Shown: positions 6,681-14,263 of the stretch, piece after piece
How positions within the stretch are numbered: the first letter of the stretch is position 1
Layout: every line of letters begins with the position of its first letter
NCBI GenBank assembly: GCA_902496375.1
Contig: CABVAS010000009.1
Coordinates: 1 to 20,462, forward strand
DNA length: 20,462 bases
Source: an uncultured Collinsella sp.
GTDB taxonomy: Bacteria > Actinomycetota > Coriobacteriia > Coriobacteriales > Coriobacteriaceae
Reading direction: 5' to 3'
The notes under the pieces: model-generated
What the model saw: only the letters and a program-made list of their open reading frames with translations
The model's database searches: none
What the model was told of the DNA's origin: nothing
Made by a program: the position numbers and the translations under genes

Positions 6681-7325
6681 ATGCATATCTACTCTGTCAA
6701 CGATCCCGAGTTCAAATCCTATGGCAACGTTTGGGATGACGTTTCGTCCGAGCTCACGTCGCCCGTGCTCGAGGCGCTCTCTGCCACGCCCATTCCCGAG
6801 GGCAGCAAGTACGTAGCAAGTGCGTCGGAGCTCGAGGGCGCCAAGGATGCCGATAAGTTGGGCTTCCTCATGTTTGGTGGCCGTCCCTTCCAGCTCGGCT
6901 GGTGCAACGGCCACAACACGCGTCTCAACTGCCTGGAGTACCACCGCGCCAGCGAGTTTAACCTGGGCGCCCGCGATTTTATTCTGCTCGTGGCGCATCG
7001 CTGGGAGATCGAGGACGGCAAGCTCGACACCGCGTGCGTCAAGGCGTTCCGCGTGCCGGCGGGTACGGTTGTTGAGGTCTTCAACACCACGCTCCACTAT
7101 ACGCCCTGCATGGTCGACGAAGGCGGCTTCCAGGTGATGGTGGCGCTGCCGGCGGGCACCAACGGCCCGCGCCCCGAGGCCGCAGCCGACATGCCTGCCA
7201 CCGGTGACAGCTACTGCTACTGGAAGGCCGACAAGTGGGTCCTCTGCCACGCCGACAGCCCCAAGGCTGCCGAGGGCGGCTACGTAGGTCTCATCGGCAA
7301 AAACCTCGACATCGCCTGCGACTAG
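6681..7325 (+). CDS. DUF4867 family protein
   Basis: This 214-aa soluble protein starts at ATG 6681 behind AGGAG at 6671-6675. A longer frame from 6579 would begin inside the luxS terminator and is rejected. The N-terminal MHIYSVNDPEFKSYG, the central FGGRPFQLGWCNGHNTRLNCLEYH and the C-terminal YCYWKADKWVLCH are typical of the DUF4867 family as I recall it. That family is thought to have a cupin-like fold related to sugar or ureidoglycolate-type enzymes, and in some bacteria occurs near sugar-catabolism genes. The pattern GHNTRLNCLEYHRASEFN contains His and Glu residues that could bind a metal, which fits a cupin. Its exact function is not known. It has its own promoter and is followed by repeats, so it appears to be a single-gene unit. 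Confidence 0.82.
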   Translation: MHIYSVNDPEFKSYGNVWDDVSSELTSPVLEALSATPIPEGSKYVASASELEGAKDADKLGFLMFGGRPFQLGWCNGHNTRLNCLEYHRASEFNLGARDFILLVAHRWEIEDGKLDTACVKAFRVPAGTVVEVFNTTLHYTPCMVDEGGFQVMVALPAGTNGPRPEAAADMPATGDSYCYWKADKWVLCHADSPKAAEGGYVGLIGKNLDIACD

Positions 7326-7332
7326 AATCTTC

Positions 7333-7391
7333 TGTCTCGATCTGTAACATCTAGCGGGCTAAATCGTCTCTACCTGTTACAGATTTAGACA
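7333..7391. repeat. REP-like inverted repeat, copy 1
   Basis: TGTCTCGATCTGTAACA (7333-7349) faces TGTTACAGATTTAGACA (7375-7391), complementary except at two adjacent positions. The 25-base interior shows no clear coding or terminator feature. The same outer arms recur in the next repeat, marking a repeated intergenic element. Confidence 0.8.
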
Positions 7392-7415
7392 AACCGTAGG
7401 GGACAGGCCTAACGA

Positions 7416-7470
7416 TCTCGATCTGTAACACCAGGCCCGGTTTTGGCGGCCTAACTGTTACAGATCGAGA
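7416..7470. repeat. REP-like inverted repeat, copy 2
   Basis: TCTCGATCTGTAACA (7416-7430) pairs perfectly with TGTTACAGATCGAGA (7456-7470). An inner stem AGGCC (7433-7437) with GGCCT (7448-7452) makes it a two-tier hairpin. It has the same arm sequence as copy 1, about 80 bases away. Confidence 0.82.
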
Positions 7471-7474
7471 CAAA

Positions 7475-7527
7475 CCGCCCCAAACCACCACAAAGGTGCC
7501 TGTCCCCTTTGTGGTGGTTTGGGGCGG
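7475..7527. repeat. 22-bp perfect inverted repeat
   Basis: Positions 7475-7496 and 7506-7527 are perfect complements over 22 bases, with a 9-base loop TGCCTGTCC. The arms begin CCGCCCCAAACC and end GGTTTGGGGCGG. There is no T-tract on either strand. Separately, the loop region GCCTGTCCCCT (7498-7508) is complementary to AGGGGACAGGC at 7398-7408, between copies 1 and 2. The three repeats fill most of the 344-base gap between genes; the remainder to 7605 shows nothing recognisable. Confidence 0.88.
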
Positions 7528-7605
7528 CGGTATCAGAAAGTGTCAGGCGGGGGCGGCTGCTGGGCCGCCGTGTGCGAAAAGAAGTATCGGCCCGTGCCGT
7601 TGCCG

Positions 7606-7634
7606 TTGAGCGACGCGTTGTTTGCAGGGATACT
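7606..7634 (+). promoter_or_regulatory. Likely promoter of the second GH1 gene
   Basis: TTGAGC (7606-7611) and GATACT (7629-7634) are 17 bases apart. The expected start near 7641 leaves a short leader before ATG 7670, whose SD is AAGGGG at 7657-7662. No RAT or terminator lies in between, so this copy is not under the antitermination seen in the operon copy. Confidence 0.5.
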
Positions 7635-7669
7635 GAACCTATGACAACAGCGTGCGAAGGGGTTGATAC

Positions 7670-9100
7670 ATGGCTTTCCGTAATGACTTCCTGTGGGGCG
7701 GCGCAACGGCTGCCAACCAGTGCGAGGGCGCCTACGACGTGGACGGCCGCGGCCTTGCCAACGTGGACGTGGCTCCGCACGGCCCCGAGCGCTATGCGGT
7801 GGTCTCCGGCCAGCGCAAGATGCTCGACTTCGAGGACGGCTATTACTATCCCGCGCAGACCGGCATCGATTTCTATCACCACTACAAGGAGGACATCGCC
7901 CTCTTTGCCGAGATGGGCTTTAAGACCTTCCGTATGAGCCTGGCGTGGACCCGCATCTTCCCCAACGGTGACGAGACCGAGCCCAACGAGGCCGGCTTGG
8001 CCTTCTACGAGGACGTGTTCCGCGAGTGTCAGGCGCACGGTATCGAGCCGCTCGTGACTATCACGCACTTCGATTGCCCGATTCATCTCATCAAGGAGTA
8101 CGGCGGCTGGCGCAACCGCAAGCTCATCGACTTCTACAAGAACCTCGCGACCACGATCTTTACCCGCTACAAGGGGCTGGTGAAGTACTGGCTCACCTTC
8201 AACGAGATCAATATGATCCTGCACCTGCCGTTTATGGGTGCCGGCTTGGTCTTTGAGGAGGGCGAGAACAAGGAGGCTGTCGAGTACCTGGCCGCCCACA
8301 ACGAGCTCGTCGCCAGCGCTTGGGCAACCAAGATCGCTCACGAGATCGACCCCGAGATCAAGATCGGCTGCATGCTTGCCGCAGGTAGCTACTATCCCTA
8401 CAGCTGCCGTCCGGGCGATGTGCGCCAGGCGCAGATTGACAACCAGAGCAACTATTTCTTCGTCGACGTCCAGAGCCGTGGCTACTACCCGGCCTATGCC
8501 GTCAAGAAGCTCGAGCGCCTGGGCATCGATGTGGGCATGACGGACGAGGACCGCGAGATCCTGGCCGCTAACACCGTCGACTTCATCAGCTTTAGCTATT
8601 ACAGCACCCGTTGCTCTGCCGGTGCCGATAACCCCGATGTCGAGCGCACCCAGGGCAATGCCTTCGCCGGCGCCAAGAACCCCTACCTGCAGGAGAGCCA
8701 GTGGGGCTGGGCCATCGATCCGCTGGGCTTCCGCATCACCCTTAACGACCTGTACGACCGTTATCAGAAGCCGCTGTTTGTGGTCGAGAACGGCCTGGGC
8801 GCCAAGGATGTTGTCGAGGAGGATGGCTCCATCAACGACGACTACCGTATCGACTACCTGCGCCAGCATATCGCCGCGATGCGCGATGCGGTGACCGAGG
8901 ACGGCGTTGATCTGCTGGGCTACACCACCTGGGGCCCGATCGACCTGGTGTCTGCCGGCACGGGCGAGATGTCCAAGCGCTATGGCTTTATCTATGTGGA
9001 TCGCGACGATGCGGGCAACGGCACCCTCAAGCGTTCCAAGAAGAAGAGCTTCGACTGGTACAAGAAGGTTATCGCCACCAACGGCGAAGATTTGGCCTAG
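7670..9100 (+). CDS. 6-phospho-beta-glucosidase, glycoside hydrolase family 1 (stand-alone copy)
   Basis: This 476-aa GH1 enzyme starts at ATG 7670 with MAFRNDFLWGGATAANQCEG. Acid/base Glu179 lies in LTFNEIN, nucleophile Glu373 in VVENGLG, and the phosphate pocket is DLVS(x)7KRYGFIYVD (Ser428, Lys436, Tyr438). It should hydrolyse phosphorylated beta-glucosides in the cytoplasm. It is closely similar over its whole length to the operon copy, down to the shared end (NGEDLA), so the two are paralogues; conspicuous differences lie at about residues 30-55 and 315-340, near loops that could alter aglycone choice. Codons are strongly C/G-ending, unlike the operon copy. No PTS gene adjoins it, so it must act on sugars brought in by another transporter, perhaps the EIIBC of this window. 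Confidence 0.95.
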   Translation: MAFRNDFLWGGATAANQCEGAYDVDGRGLANVDVAPHGPERYAVVSGQRKMLDFEDGYYYPAQTGIDFYHHYKEDIALFAEMGFKTFRMSLAWTRIFPNGDETEPNEAGLAFYEDVFRECQAHGIEPLVTITHFDCPIHLIKEYGGWRNRKLIDFYKNLATTIFTRYKGLVKYWLTFNEINMILHLPFMGAGLVFEEGENKEAVEYLAAHNELVASAWATKIAHEIDPEIKIGCMLAAGSYYPYSCRPGDVRQAQIDNQSNYFFVDVQSRGYYPAYAVKKLERLGIDVGMTDEDREILAANTVDFISFSYYSTRCSAGADNPDVERTQGNAFAGAKNPYLQESQWGWAIDPLGFRITLNDLYDRYQKPLFVVENGLGAKDVVEEDGSINDDYRIDYLRQHIAAMRDAVTEDGVDLLGYTTWGPIDLVSAGTGEMSKRYGFIYVDRDDAGNGTLKRSKKKSFDWYKKVIATNGEDLA

Positions 9101-9128
9101 ACTTTCCCGATAACCGTAGCCTCCTGAC

Positions 9129-9169
9129 CAAGGCGCCCGGCGAGCAGTTAATGCTTGCCGGGCGCCTTG
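9129..9169 (+). terminator. Terminator-like hairpin after the second GH1 gene
   Basis: CAAGGCGCCCGGC (9129-9141) pairs perfectly with GCCGGGCGCCTTG (9157-9169), extended by four inner pairs (one G-U) around the loop AGTTAAT. The stem is very strong and lies 29 bases after the stop, but no proper T-tract follows, so termination efficiency is uncertain. Confidence 0.6.
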
Positions 9170-9235
9170 CCGTCTGCGGATTTTGGGACATGCGGCCCGC
9201 TTTTTCGACCCATCTGTCGGTACACTAAAAGCACT

Positions 9236-11119
9236 ATGGGTACCCGCGAGCGACATATCGGCCACGCGGCCGCCCGATCCGCTCCCGTGGCGGATCCCAG
9301 GGGCGGCAGGCTCTTCGCCATGCCGCGATTCCTGGTTGGCATAACACATCAGGTGTACCGTCACCGCGTCTTTGCTATCGCCGGCGCCATCACCGCGCTG
9401 TTCCTCATGCTTTTGGCGGTCTTGCCGTCGCTGTTCGCCTTCGACCCCAAACTTTCTAACGCCGTGCCCGCCTATAGCGAGGTGTCCGAAGAGGTCGTGG
9501 ATGCGCTCGTCCATTCGAGCTCTCTCCCGCTGCTTGTCGCCGCAATTATATTTTCGATCTGGGGCGTATCGGTCTATCTGCGCTGTTTGGACTATGTGTT
9601 GCGCCGCCGCCTTGTTGCCATCGCCTCCATCTGCGCCCTGTGGATGATCGAAGTCATTCTCAAGTACAAGTCGTTCACGCCGGTCTATGCCACCGTGCTG
9701 TGGTACCTGTACTACGTGCCCATGACGCTCATTCCACTGCTCTACCAGTTGTGTGGTCTGCGCCTTGCGGGCCTGGAGCAACACCGCCTGGGTCGCCGCT
9801 ACCGTGCTGCGCTGTGGCTTGTTGCCATCCTGCTTATCGGATTTGTGCTCACCAACGATTTTCACCAGCAGGTCTTCCGCTTTGACCGTACAAGCGACAC
9901 CTGGAGCAACGATTACACGTACGGCTGGGGTTATTTCGCCGTTCTCGTGTGGACGGCCTTTGACTTCGTGGCCTTTTTTATCCTGGTTGGTCGGTCCTCG
10001 TCCTTTCGCATCCAACGTTTCTCGGGCATGGCGGCGCTCGTACTGCTGAGTGGCGCATTCTTTGCCATCTCGTATGCGTTGCGCGTGCCCTGGGCATGGA
10101 GGCTCAACTTTTCGCTCGTCTATTGCGTCCTGTGCGTGGTGGCGATGGAAATCTGTCTCGATTGTGGTGTCATTGCGTCGTATCACGCCATCGCCGGCAT
10201 TTTCGACACCTTGCCGCTCGACCTCAAAGTTCTAACGCGCGACCTGCAGGAGGTCTATACCACGCCGGTGTCAAAGCCAATGCCGGTAGGCGTGCGCGAG
10301 GAGTTGCGGACCCAGGAGCACGGCCACGCCCATGCCTTTGCCGTGGCGTCCGATCCCGATGTGATGTACCGTGCCTTTCCACTGCTGGGCGGATCGGCCC
10401 TGCTTGCCCAAGACGTGTCGGAGCTCAACGAGCTTAACCGTGAGCTGGCACATCGTCGCATGGAGCTGCAGCGTCAAAACGAGCTGCTCGCCGCCGACTA
10501 CGACCTTAAGACGCATTTGGCAGATCAAGAGGCCGAGACCTTGCTGGTCCAAGACGTGGATCAAGCGCTTGCCCGCGCGCTCGAAGGGATGTACGACCTG
10601 CTGAGCTCGCTGCCGCCGTTGACCGACGAGGCGTCTTCACGCGAGCGTTACCGCATGCTGCAGCGCGCCAAGATGCTCGTCGCCTATTGCAAGCGCAAGG
10701 GGTCGCTCACGTTGGCGCAGCACGGGGAGAGCGGTTTTGATCGCGACCGCATTCAGCTCATTGCCAACGAGCTCGCAAGCGACCTGCGCACCATCGATGT
10801 CGATTGCGCCTCGATTATCGCCATACGGCGCCCGATGCACGCCAGTACGGTAAGCGCCCTGTACGACTGCGTGTATGACTTTGCGTTTTTTGCCTACACC
10901 ACCGACCATCCGGCGCTTATGTATCACTTGGGCGACCATGACCGATGCAGTGTCGAGCTGCGCGCCACACTTTTTTCCAACGATGATGCAGATCTTTCGC
11001 AGACGCCCGCTGCGCAAGAGCTCGAAAGCGCTCTGCAAGGGCGCAACGTGGCATACCGCCTTGAGGGAGAGCCCGGCCAGCTGCGCATGATCGTCTTGAT
11101 GCCGAGGGCGGGTGAGTGA
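9236..11119 (+). CDS. Multi-TM sensor-like protein with degenerate kinase-like C-terminus
   Basis: This 627-aa protein starts at ATG 9236. Residues about 45-330 hold roughly eight hydrophobic segments, resembling the 7TM sensory regions of histidine kinases. After a linker, ELNELNRELAHRRMELQRQ begins a coiled coil, then a roughly 190-residue soluble region. I find no phosphoacceptor H-box, no N-box (only LYDCVYDFAFFAYT where one might sit), and no glycine-rich ATP lid, so it is probably not an active kinase. The next gene, overlapping by four bases, is an intact kinase, followed by a response regulator. The likely role is a membrane sensor or accessory subunit of that kinase; this is inference. 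No SD precedes the ATG, and TACACT at 9221-9226 could be a -10 only about ten bases away, so the mRNA may be nearly leaderless. The longer frame from 9155 would start inside the hairpin. Confidence 0.8.
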   Translation: MGTRERHIGHAAARSAPVADPRGGRLFAMPRFLVGITHQVYRHRVFAIAGAITALFLMLLAVLPSLFAFDPKLSNAVPAYSEVSEEVVDALVHSSSLPLLVAAIIFSIWGVSVYLRCLDYVLRRRLVAIASICALWMIEVILKYKSFTPVYATVLWYLYYVPMTLIPLLYQLCGLRLAGLEQHRLGRRYRAALWLVAILLIGFVLTNDFHQQVFRFDRTSDTWSNDYTYGWGYFAVLVWTAFDFVAFFILVGRSSSFRIQRFSGMAALVLLSGAFFAISYALRVPWAWRLNFSLVYCVLCVVAMEICLDCGVIASYHAIAGIFDTLPLDLKVLTRDLQEVYTTPVSKPMPVGVREELRTQEHGHAHAFAVASDPDVMYRAFPLLGGSALLAQDVSELNELNRELAHRRMELQRQNELLAADYDLKTHLADQEAETLLVQDVDQALARALEGMYDLLSSLPPLTDEASSRERYRMLQRAKMLVAYCKRKGSLTLAQHGESGFDRDRIQLIANELASDLRTIDVDCASIIAIRRPMHASTVSALYDCVYDFAFFAYTTDHPALMYHLGDHDRCSVELRATLFSNDDADLSQTPAAQELESALQGRNVAYRLEGEPGQLRMIVLMPRAGE

Positions 11120-12615
11120 CGATGCAGATTTCGCTCATTCTTCCCCAAATCGTTGCGCTCGATGTTGTCTTTGCCCTGGCTGCGTGTCTGCAGACGATCC
11201 ACGTCCCGCTCATCGCATCGCGCCGCTCGTCCTATAACCGTAAGGTGATTTGCGCCTACGAGGCGAGTCTTGTGCTTCACCTGATGATTTCGGCGCTCAT
11301 CTTATTCGCGTCGTCTGGCTCGTATCTGGTGGCGCCGCTTGACGTTTGCGCCGGGGCAATGGGCGGAGCGCTGTGGCTCAATGCCGTGATCTTTGCCTAC
11401 GGCGTGGTGCTTATGGTGCACTATCGTCGCCTCGTCATGCTGGCCGAACTGTTGCTCGTTGTCGCCGTGACGCCGCCGGTGGTTTTTGCCATGGGCTCGG
11501 CGTGGACCGTTGTCCTTATCGCAGAGGGAGCGTTTTTCCTGTTTCGTTCCATCGCGGCGCTCTTGATGGATGTCCGCAACCGTCAGGAAGACATTACCGC
11601 GTTCTCGACCATCGAAACCATTAACGTGATCCCTGTGGGCATCTTGTATCTGGACCCAAAGGGTCGCCCGCTGCTCATGAACCGCTGCATGCGCAAAAAC
11701 CTGGTGGAGCTTCGCATGCCCACCGACCTGCGCGACATGAGCGGCACGTGGAGTGACCTTCGCAAGCTCAGCATGCAGACGCCCGAAAGCAGCGCAAATC
11801 GCGCCCATATTGACCTTGACCGCTTTGGCCACGACCGTGCCGTGGTCGAGATCTCTCCTTCCGAGATTCGTCTGTTCGTGCGTGACTCCGTTACGGTCTC
11901 GGGCCGTCCGTTCGAGCGCGTCGTCGGCTTGGACGTGACGGAATACGCACACGCCTACGACCGCTTGGCGCAAGCCAACCACCTGCTTGAGCTTGCGGGC
12001 AAAGAACTCCAGGCCCAGATTGAAGAAGTCAAAAAGGTTGCCGACAATGCGGCCTACCTGCGCATGCGTGCCCGCGTGCACGACGTGATCGGGCAGCGCC
12101 TGTCCATCCTCCATCGCTATTTGGAGGAGGGGCGCCTGGACGACGAGTCGCTCGAGCAGATCGACCCGTTGCTGCGCTCGATCGCCGCCGATCTGCGCAG
12201 TGGCGGTGCCAGTGAGCCTGTGGAGCAGCTGGGTGATATCGTCCACGCCTTTGGCTTGGTGAGTGTGCAGATCGATATCGAGGGATCGCTTCCCGAGGAC
12301 GCACGCGTCGCCGCAGCGTTTTTGCAGATTGTCCGCGAGGCCTCGACCAACGCCACTAAGCATGCGCAGGCGCATCAGATTCATGTGCGCCTGTGGCAGG
12401 AGGGGACGGATGCTGACGCCATCGCGCGCATGACGATTTCTAACGACGGGTCCCCGGCCCCCGTATCGTATCGCGAGGGAACGGGTATCCCTGGTATGAG
12501 GCATGTCGCACAGAATCTGGGCGGCAGCCTGGAAGTCCACACCGCCCTGCCCTTTACGCTTGCGGTGTCCATCCCGCTCGCCTCCAATGCCACGGTCCAA
12601 AGGAGAAGCTCATGA
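11116..12615 (+). CDS. Membrane sensor histidine kinase, HisKA_3 (NarX/DegS-like) type
   Basis: About 499 aa. GTG 11116 overlaps the upstream stop (GTGA); ATG 11122 is an equally possible start two codons later. Residues 1-155 contain about five to six membrane segments. About 165-275 is a PAS-like region (NVIPVGILYLDPKGRPLLMN), followed by a coiled coil. The phosphoacceptor His322 lies in RARVHDVIGQRLS, with Asp323 and Gln327 forming the DxxxQ phosphatase motif of this class. The N-box is REASTNATKHA (Asn412), the G1 box ISNDGSP (Asp444), and the G2 box GTGIPGM followed by NLGGSLEV. All catalytic parts are present, so it should autophosphorylate and phosphorylate the response regulator encoded next, whose start overlaps its stop (ATGA). 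The signal is unknown. Confidence 0.93.
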   Translation: MTMQISLILPQIVALDVVFALAACLQTIHVPLIASRRSSYNRKVICAYEASLVLHLMISALILFASSGSYLVAPLDVCAGAMGGALWLNAVIFAYGVVLMVHYRRLVMLAELLLVVAVTPPVVFAMGSAWTVVLIAEGAFFLFRSIAALLMDVRNRQEDITAFSTIETINVIPVGILYLDPKGRPLLMNRCMRKNLVELRMPTDLRDMSGTWSDLRKLSMQTPESSANRAHIDLDRFGHDRAVVEISPSEIRLFVRDSVTVSGRPFERVVGLDVTEYAHAYDRLAQANHLLELAGKELQAQIEEVKKVADNAAYLRMRARVHDVIGQRLSILHRYLEEGRLDDESLEQIDPLLRSIAADLRSGGASEPVEQLGDIVHAFGLVSVQIDIEGSLPEDARVAAAFLQIVREASTNATKHAQAHQIHVRLWQEGTDADAIARMTISNDGSPAPVSYREGTGIPGMRHVAQNLGGSLEVHTALPFTLAVSIPLASNATVQRRSS

Positions 12616-13232
12616 TCCGCGTGTTAATCGTCGAAGACCAGGCTATCTTGCGCGAGAGCCTCGCGCGCTCCGTCGGTGACCAGCCCGACATGACCGTTGT
12701 CGCCGCGATCGCCGACGCCTCGGATGCCTTGGACGTTGTACTCAAGGAGCGTCCGGACATGATACTGATGGATGTGTGCACCGAGCACGATTCCAACGGC
12801 ATTGTGGCGGCGGCGCGCATCAAAGAACAACTGCCCGAGTGCCGCGTCATTATCATGACGGGTATGCCCGAGATCACCTTTGTGGACCAGGCACGCGAGG
12901 CGGGCGTCGACAGCTTTGTGTACAAGAACGTCGGTATCGATGAACTGTTCGCCGTGATGCGCTCCACGCTGGCGGGCTACTGCACGTTTCCCAAGCCGCC
13001 CGAGAGCATTTTTTCGGGTACGGCGGCACTCGACGATGTCGAGCTGTCGATTTTGCGCCTTGCCTGCGAGGGCAAGAGCCGCCGCGAAATCGCGGCCGAG
13101 CTGTTTATGAGCGAGGGCACCATCAAACGCCGCATCTCGGAGATTCTCAACAAGACCGGCTACGACAACATCATGCGCTTGGCCGTGCGCGCGGTAACGG
13201 AGGGCAGCATCGTTCCCAACATGGAGCGCTAG
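12612..13232 (+). CDS. NarL/FixJ-family (LuxR-type) response regulator
   Basis: This 206-aa protein starts at ATG 12612, overlapping the kinase stop by four bases, with AAAGGAG at 12599-12605. The receiver domain (1-120) shows the acidic pair Glu8/Asp9, phosphoacceptor Asp54 in ILMDVCTEHD, Thr83 in IMTGMP and Lys105 in FVYKN. The LuxR-type helix-turn-helix (about 140-200) includes LACEGKSRREIAAELFMSEG and TIKRRISEILNKTGY. It should be phosphorylated by the upstream kinase and bind DNA as a dimer. Targets are unknown. The operon ends in a strong hairpin at 13258-13292. Confidence 0.95.
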   Translation: MIRVLIVEDQAILRESLARSVGDQPDMTVVAAIADASDALDVVLKERPDMILMDVCTEHDSNGIVAAARIKEQLPECRVIIMTGMPEITFVDQAREAGVDSFVYKNVGIDELFAVMRSTLAGYCTFPKPPESIFSGTAALDDVELSILRLACEGKSRREIAAELFMSEGTIKRRISEILNKTGYDNIMRLAVRAVTEGSIVPNMER

Positions 13233-13257
13233 CGCTCGTTACGCATCGGCATAAAGC

Positions 13258-13292
13258 GACGGGGCCGCAGGATCAACTCCTGCGGCCCCGTC
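13258..13292. terminator. Hairpin between convergent operons, probably a shared terminator
   Basis: GACGGGGCCGCAGGA (13258-13272) pairs perfectly with TCCTGCGGCCCCGTC (13278-13292) around a 5-base loop. It sits 26 bases after the response-regulator stop and about 49 bases beyond the lipoprotein stop on the other strand. T-tracts are weak on both sides (TCTGG on plus, GCTTTATG on minus). Confidence 0.75.
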
Positions 13293-13340
13293 TGGTGTGC
13301 GCGGATGTGTCCGCCAATCCGCGGCTATCGGTGTCTGCCG

Positions 13341-14183
13341 TTACGCGATGGTTGCGCTGTAAGAGGCGACGTCCTCGTAGGAATCGGTCAGGTAGGCGTC
13401 GATGCCGATGGTCGTATTGACGAGGTCGTCAAGGCTGTCGAGCGTGCCGCTCGAGAACGTGAATTCCTCGGTGGCGCTGGTGCCGGGCATCAGGTTAGCC
13501 GAGAACCAGGGTTCCTTCATGGTGCCGTTGACGTTGGTCTTGCCGGAAGGAGCGTAGAAGGTCAGGTCCTTGTCGCTCTTGTTGGTGATGTTGACGACAA
13601 AGCCGATGTCGCCCCAGTCGTCCTTGAACTTCTCGGTGATGGTGATGGTGCACAGATCGTCATCGGCGACGGTGACGGCGGGGGAGATTTCGACGTTCTG
13701 GACATCGTCGTCTTCGACGGCCTCATCGATCTCCTCTTCCTTCTCGGCCGCCTCGCGATCCTTCTTCACCGTACCGGACAGGTCCTTGTCGGACTTGGTA
13801 AAGACAAGATTGCCGTCATCTTCTTCGAGGATGAGTTTGCCGTCCTTGAGCTTCATGTCGTGCGACTCATCTTCGGCGGTGATGGTTACGGTGGTGGCGT
13901 CCTTTGCCTCCCATTTAAGGTCGACGACTTCAAGGAACAGGTCGAGGGCGCCTGTACCGTCCTCATCGAGAATCAGGACGCAGTGGACACCCCAATCCTC
14001 GAGCATCTTCATGTACTCATCGGTCAGCTCTTCGCCATCCACGGTTCCACCCGAGAGTTCCCAGCTGCCGACGAAGTTGGCCTTGGGGTCCTTGCCGCCG
14101 CCGCTGCAGCCCGTCAGGGCAAAGGCGAGCGCCAGGACGCATGTCAGGAATGCGAGTACGGATTTTTTGAACGTTGTCTTCAT
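13341..14183 (-). CDS. Putative lipoprotein, two-domain, acidic linker
   Basis: This 280-aa protein starts at the ATG ending at 14183, preceded on the minus strand by an AGGAGGA SD. The N-terminus is a lipoprotein signal: KK, a hydrophobic stretch, then lipobox LTGC with Cys26, so it should be anchored to the outer face of the membrane. Residues about 38-140 (VGSWEL, LILDEDGTGALDL, KLILEEDDGNLVFTK) resemble small lipocalin-like beta domains. A very acidic linker, EAAEKEEEIDEAVEDDD, follows, then a second beta domain (about 165-280) with FVVNITNKSDKDLTFYAPSG, reminiscent of DUF4352/DUF5067-type Ig-like folds. I cannot name a function. It is the last gene of the minus-strand operon, 80 bases after the SPFH gene, so it may belong to the same envelope-related process. 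A frame extending to 14420 exists but lacks the signal sequence at its start. Confidence 0.88.
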   Translation of the reverse strand: MKTTFKKSVLAFLTCVLALAFALTGCSGGGKDPKANFVGSWELSGGTVDGEELTDEYMKMLEDWGVHCVLILDEDGTGALDLFLEVVDLKWEAKDATTVTITAEDESHDMKLKDGKLILEEDDGNLVFTKSDKDLSGTVKKDREAAEKEEEIDEAVEDDDVQNVEISPAVTVADDDLCTITITEKFKDDWGDIGFVVNITNKSDKDLTFYAPSGKTNVNGTMKEPWFSANLMPGTSATEEFTFSSGTLDSLDDLVNTTIGIDAYLTDSYEDVASYSATIA

Positions 14184-14263
14184 GGTGTCCTCCTTTATCG
14201 AACGAAACCCATAGAAGCAAATGCGGGGGTGGCGGATCCCCCGCCAATTACCAGATAGAGGGG

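Noticed and set aside
7451..10186. Very long open frame (911 codons) on the minus strand
   Set aside because: It runs antisense to the second GH1 gene and the multi-TM protein and across a hairpin block. Its translation has no family features, and its openness follows from strong GC codon bias in the real plus-strand genes.
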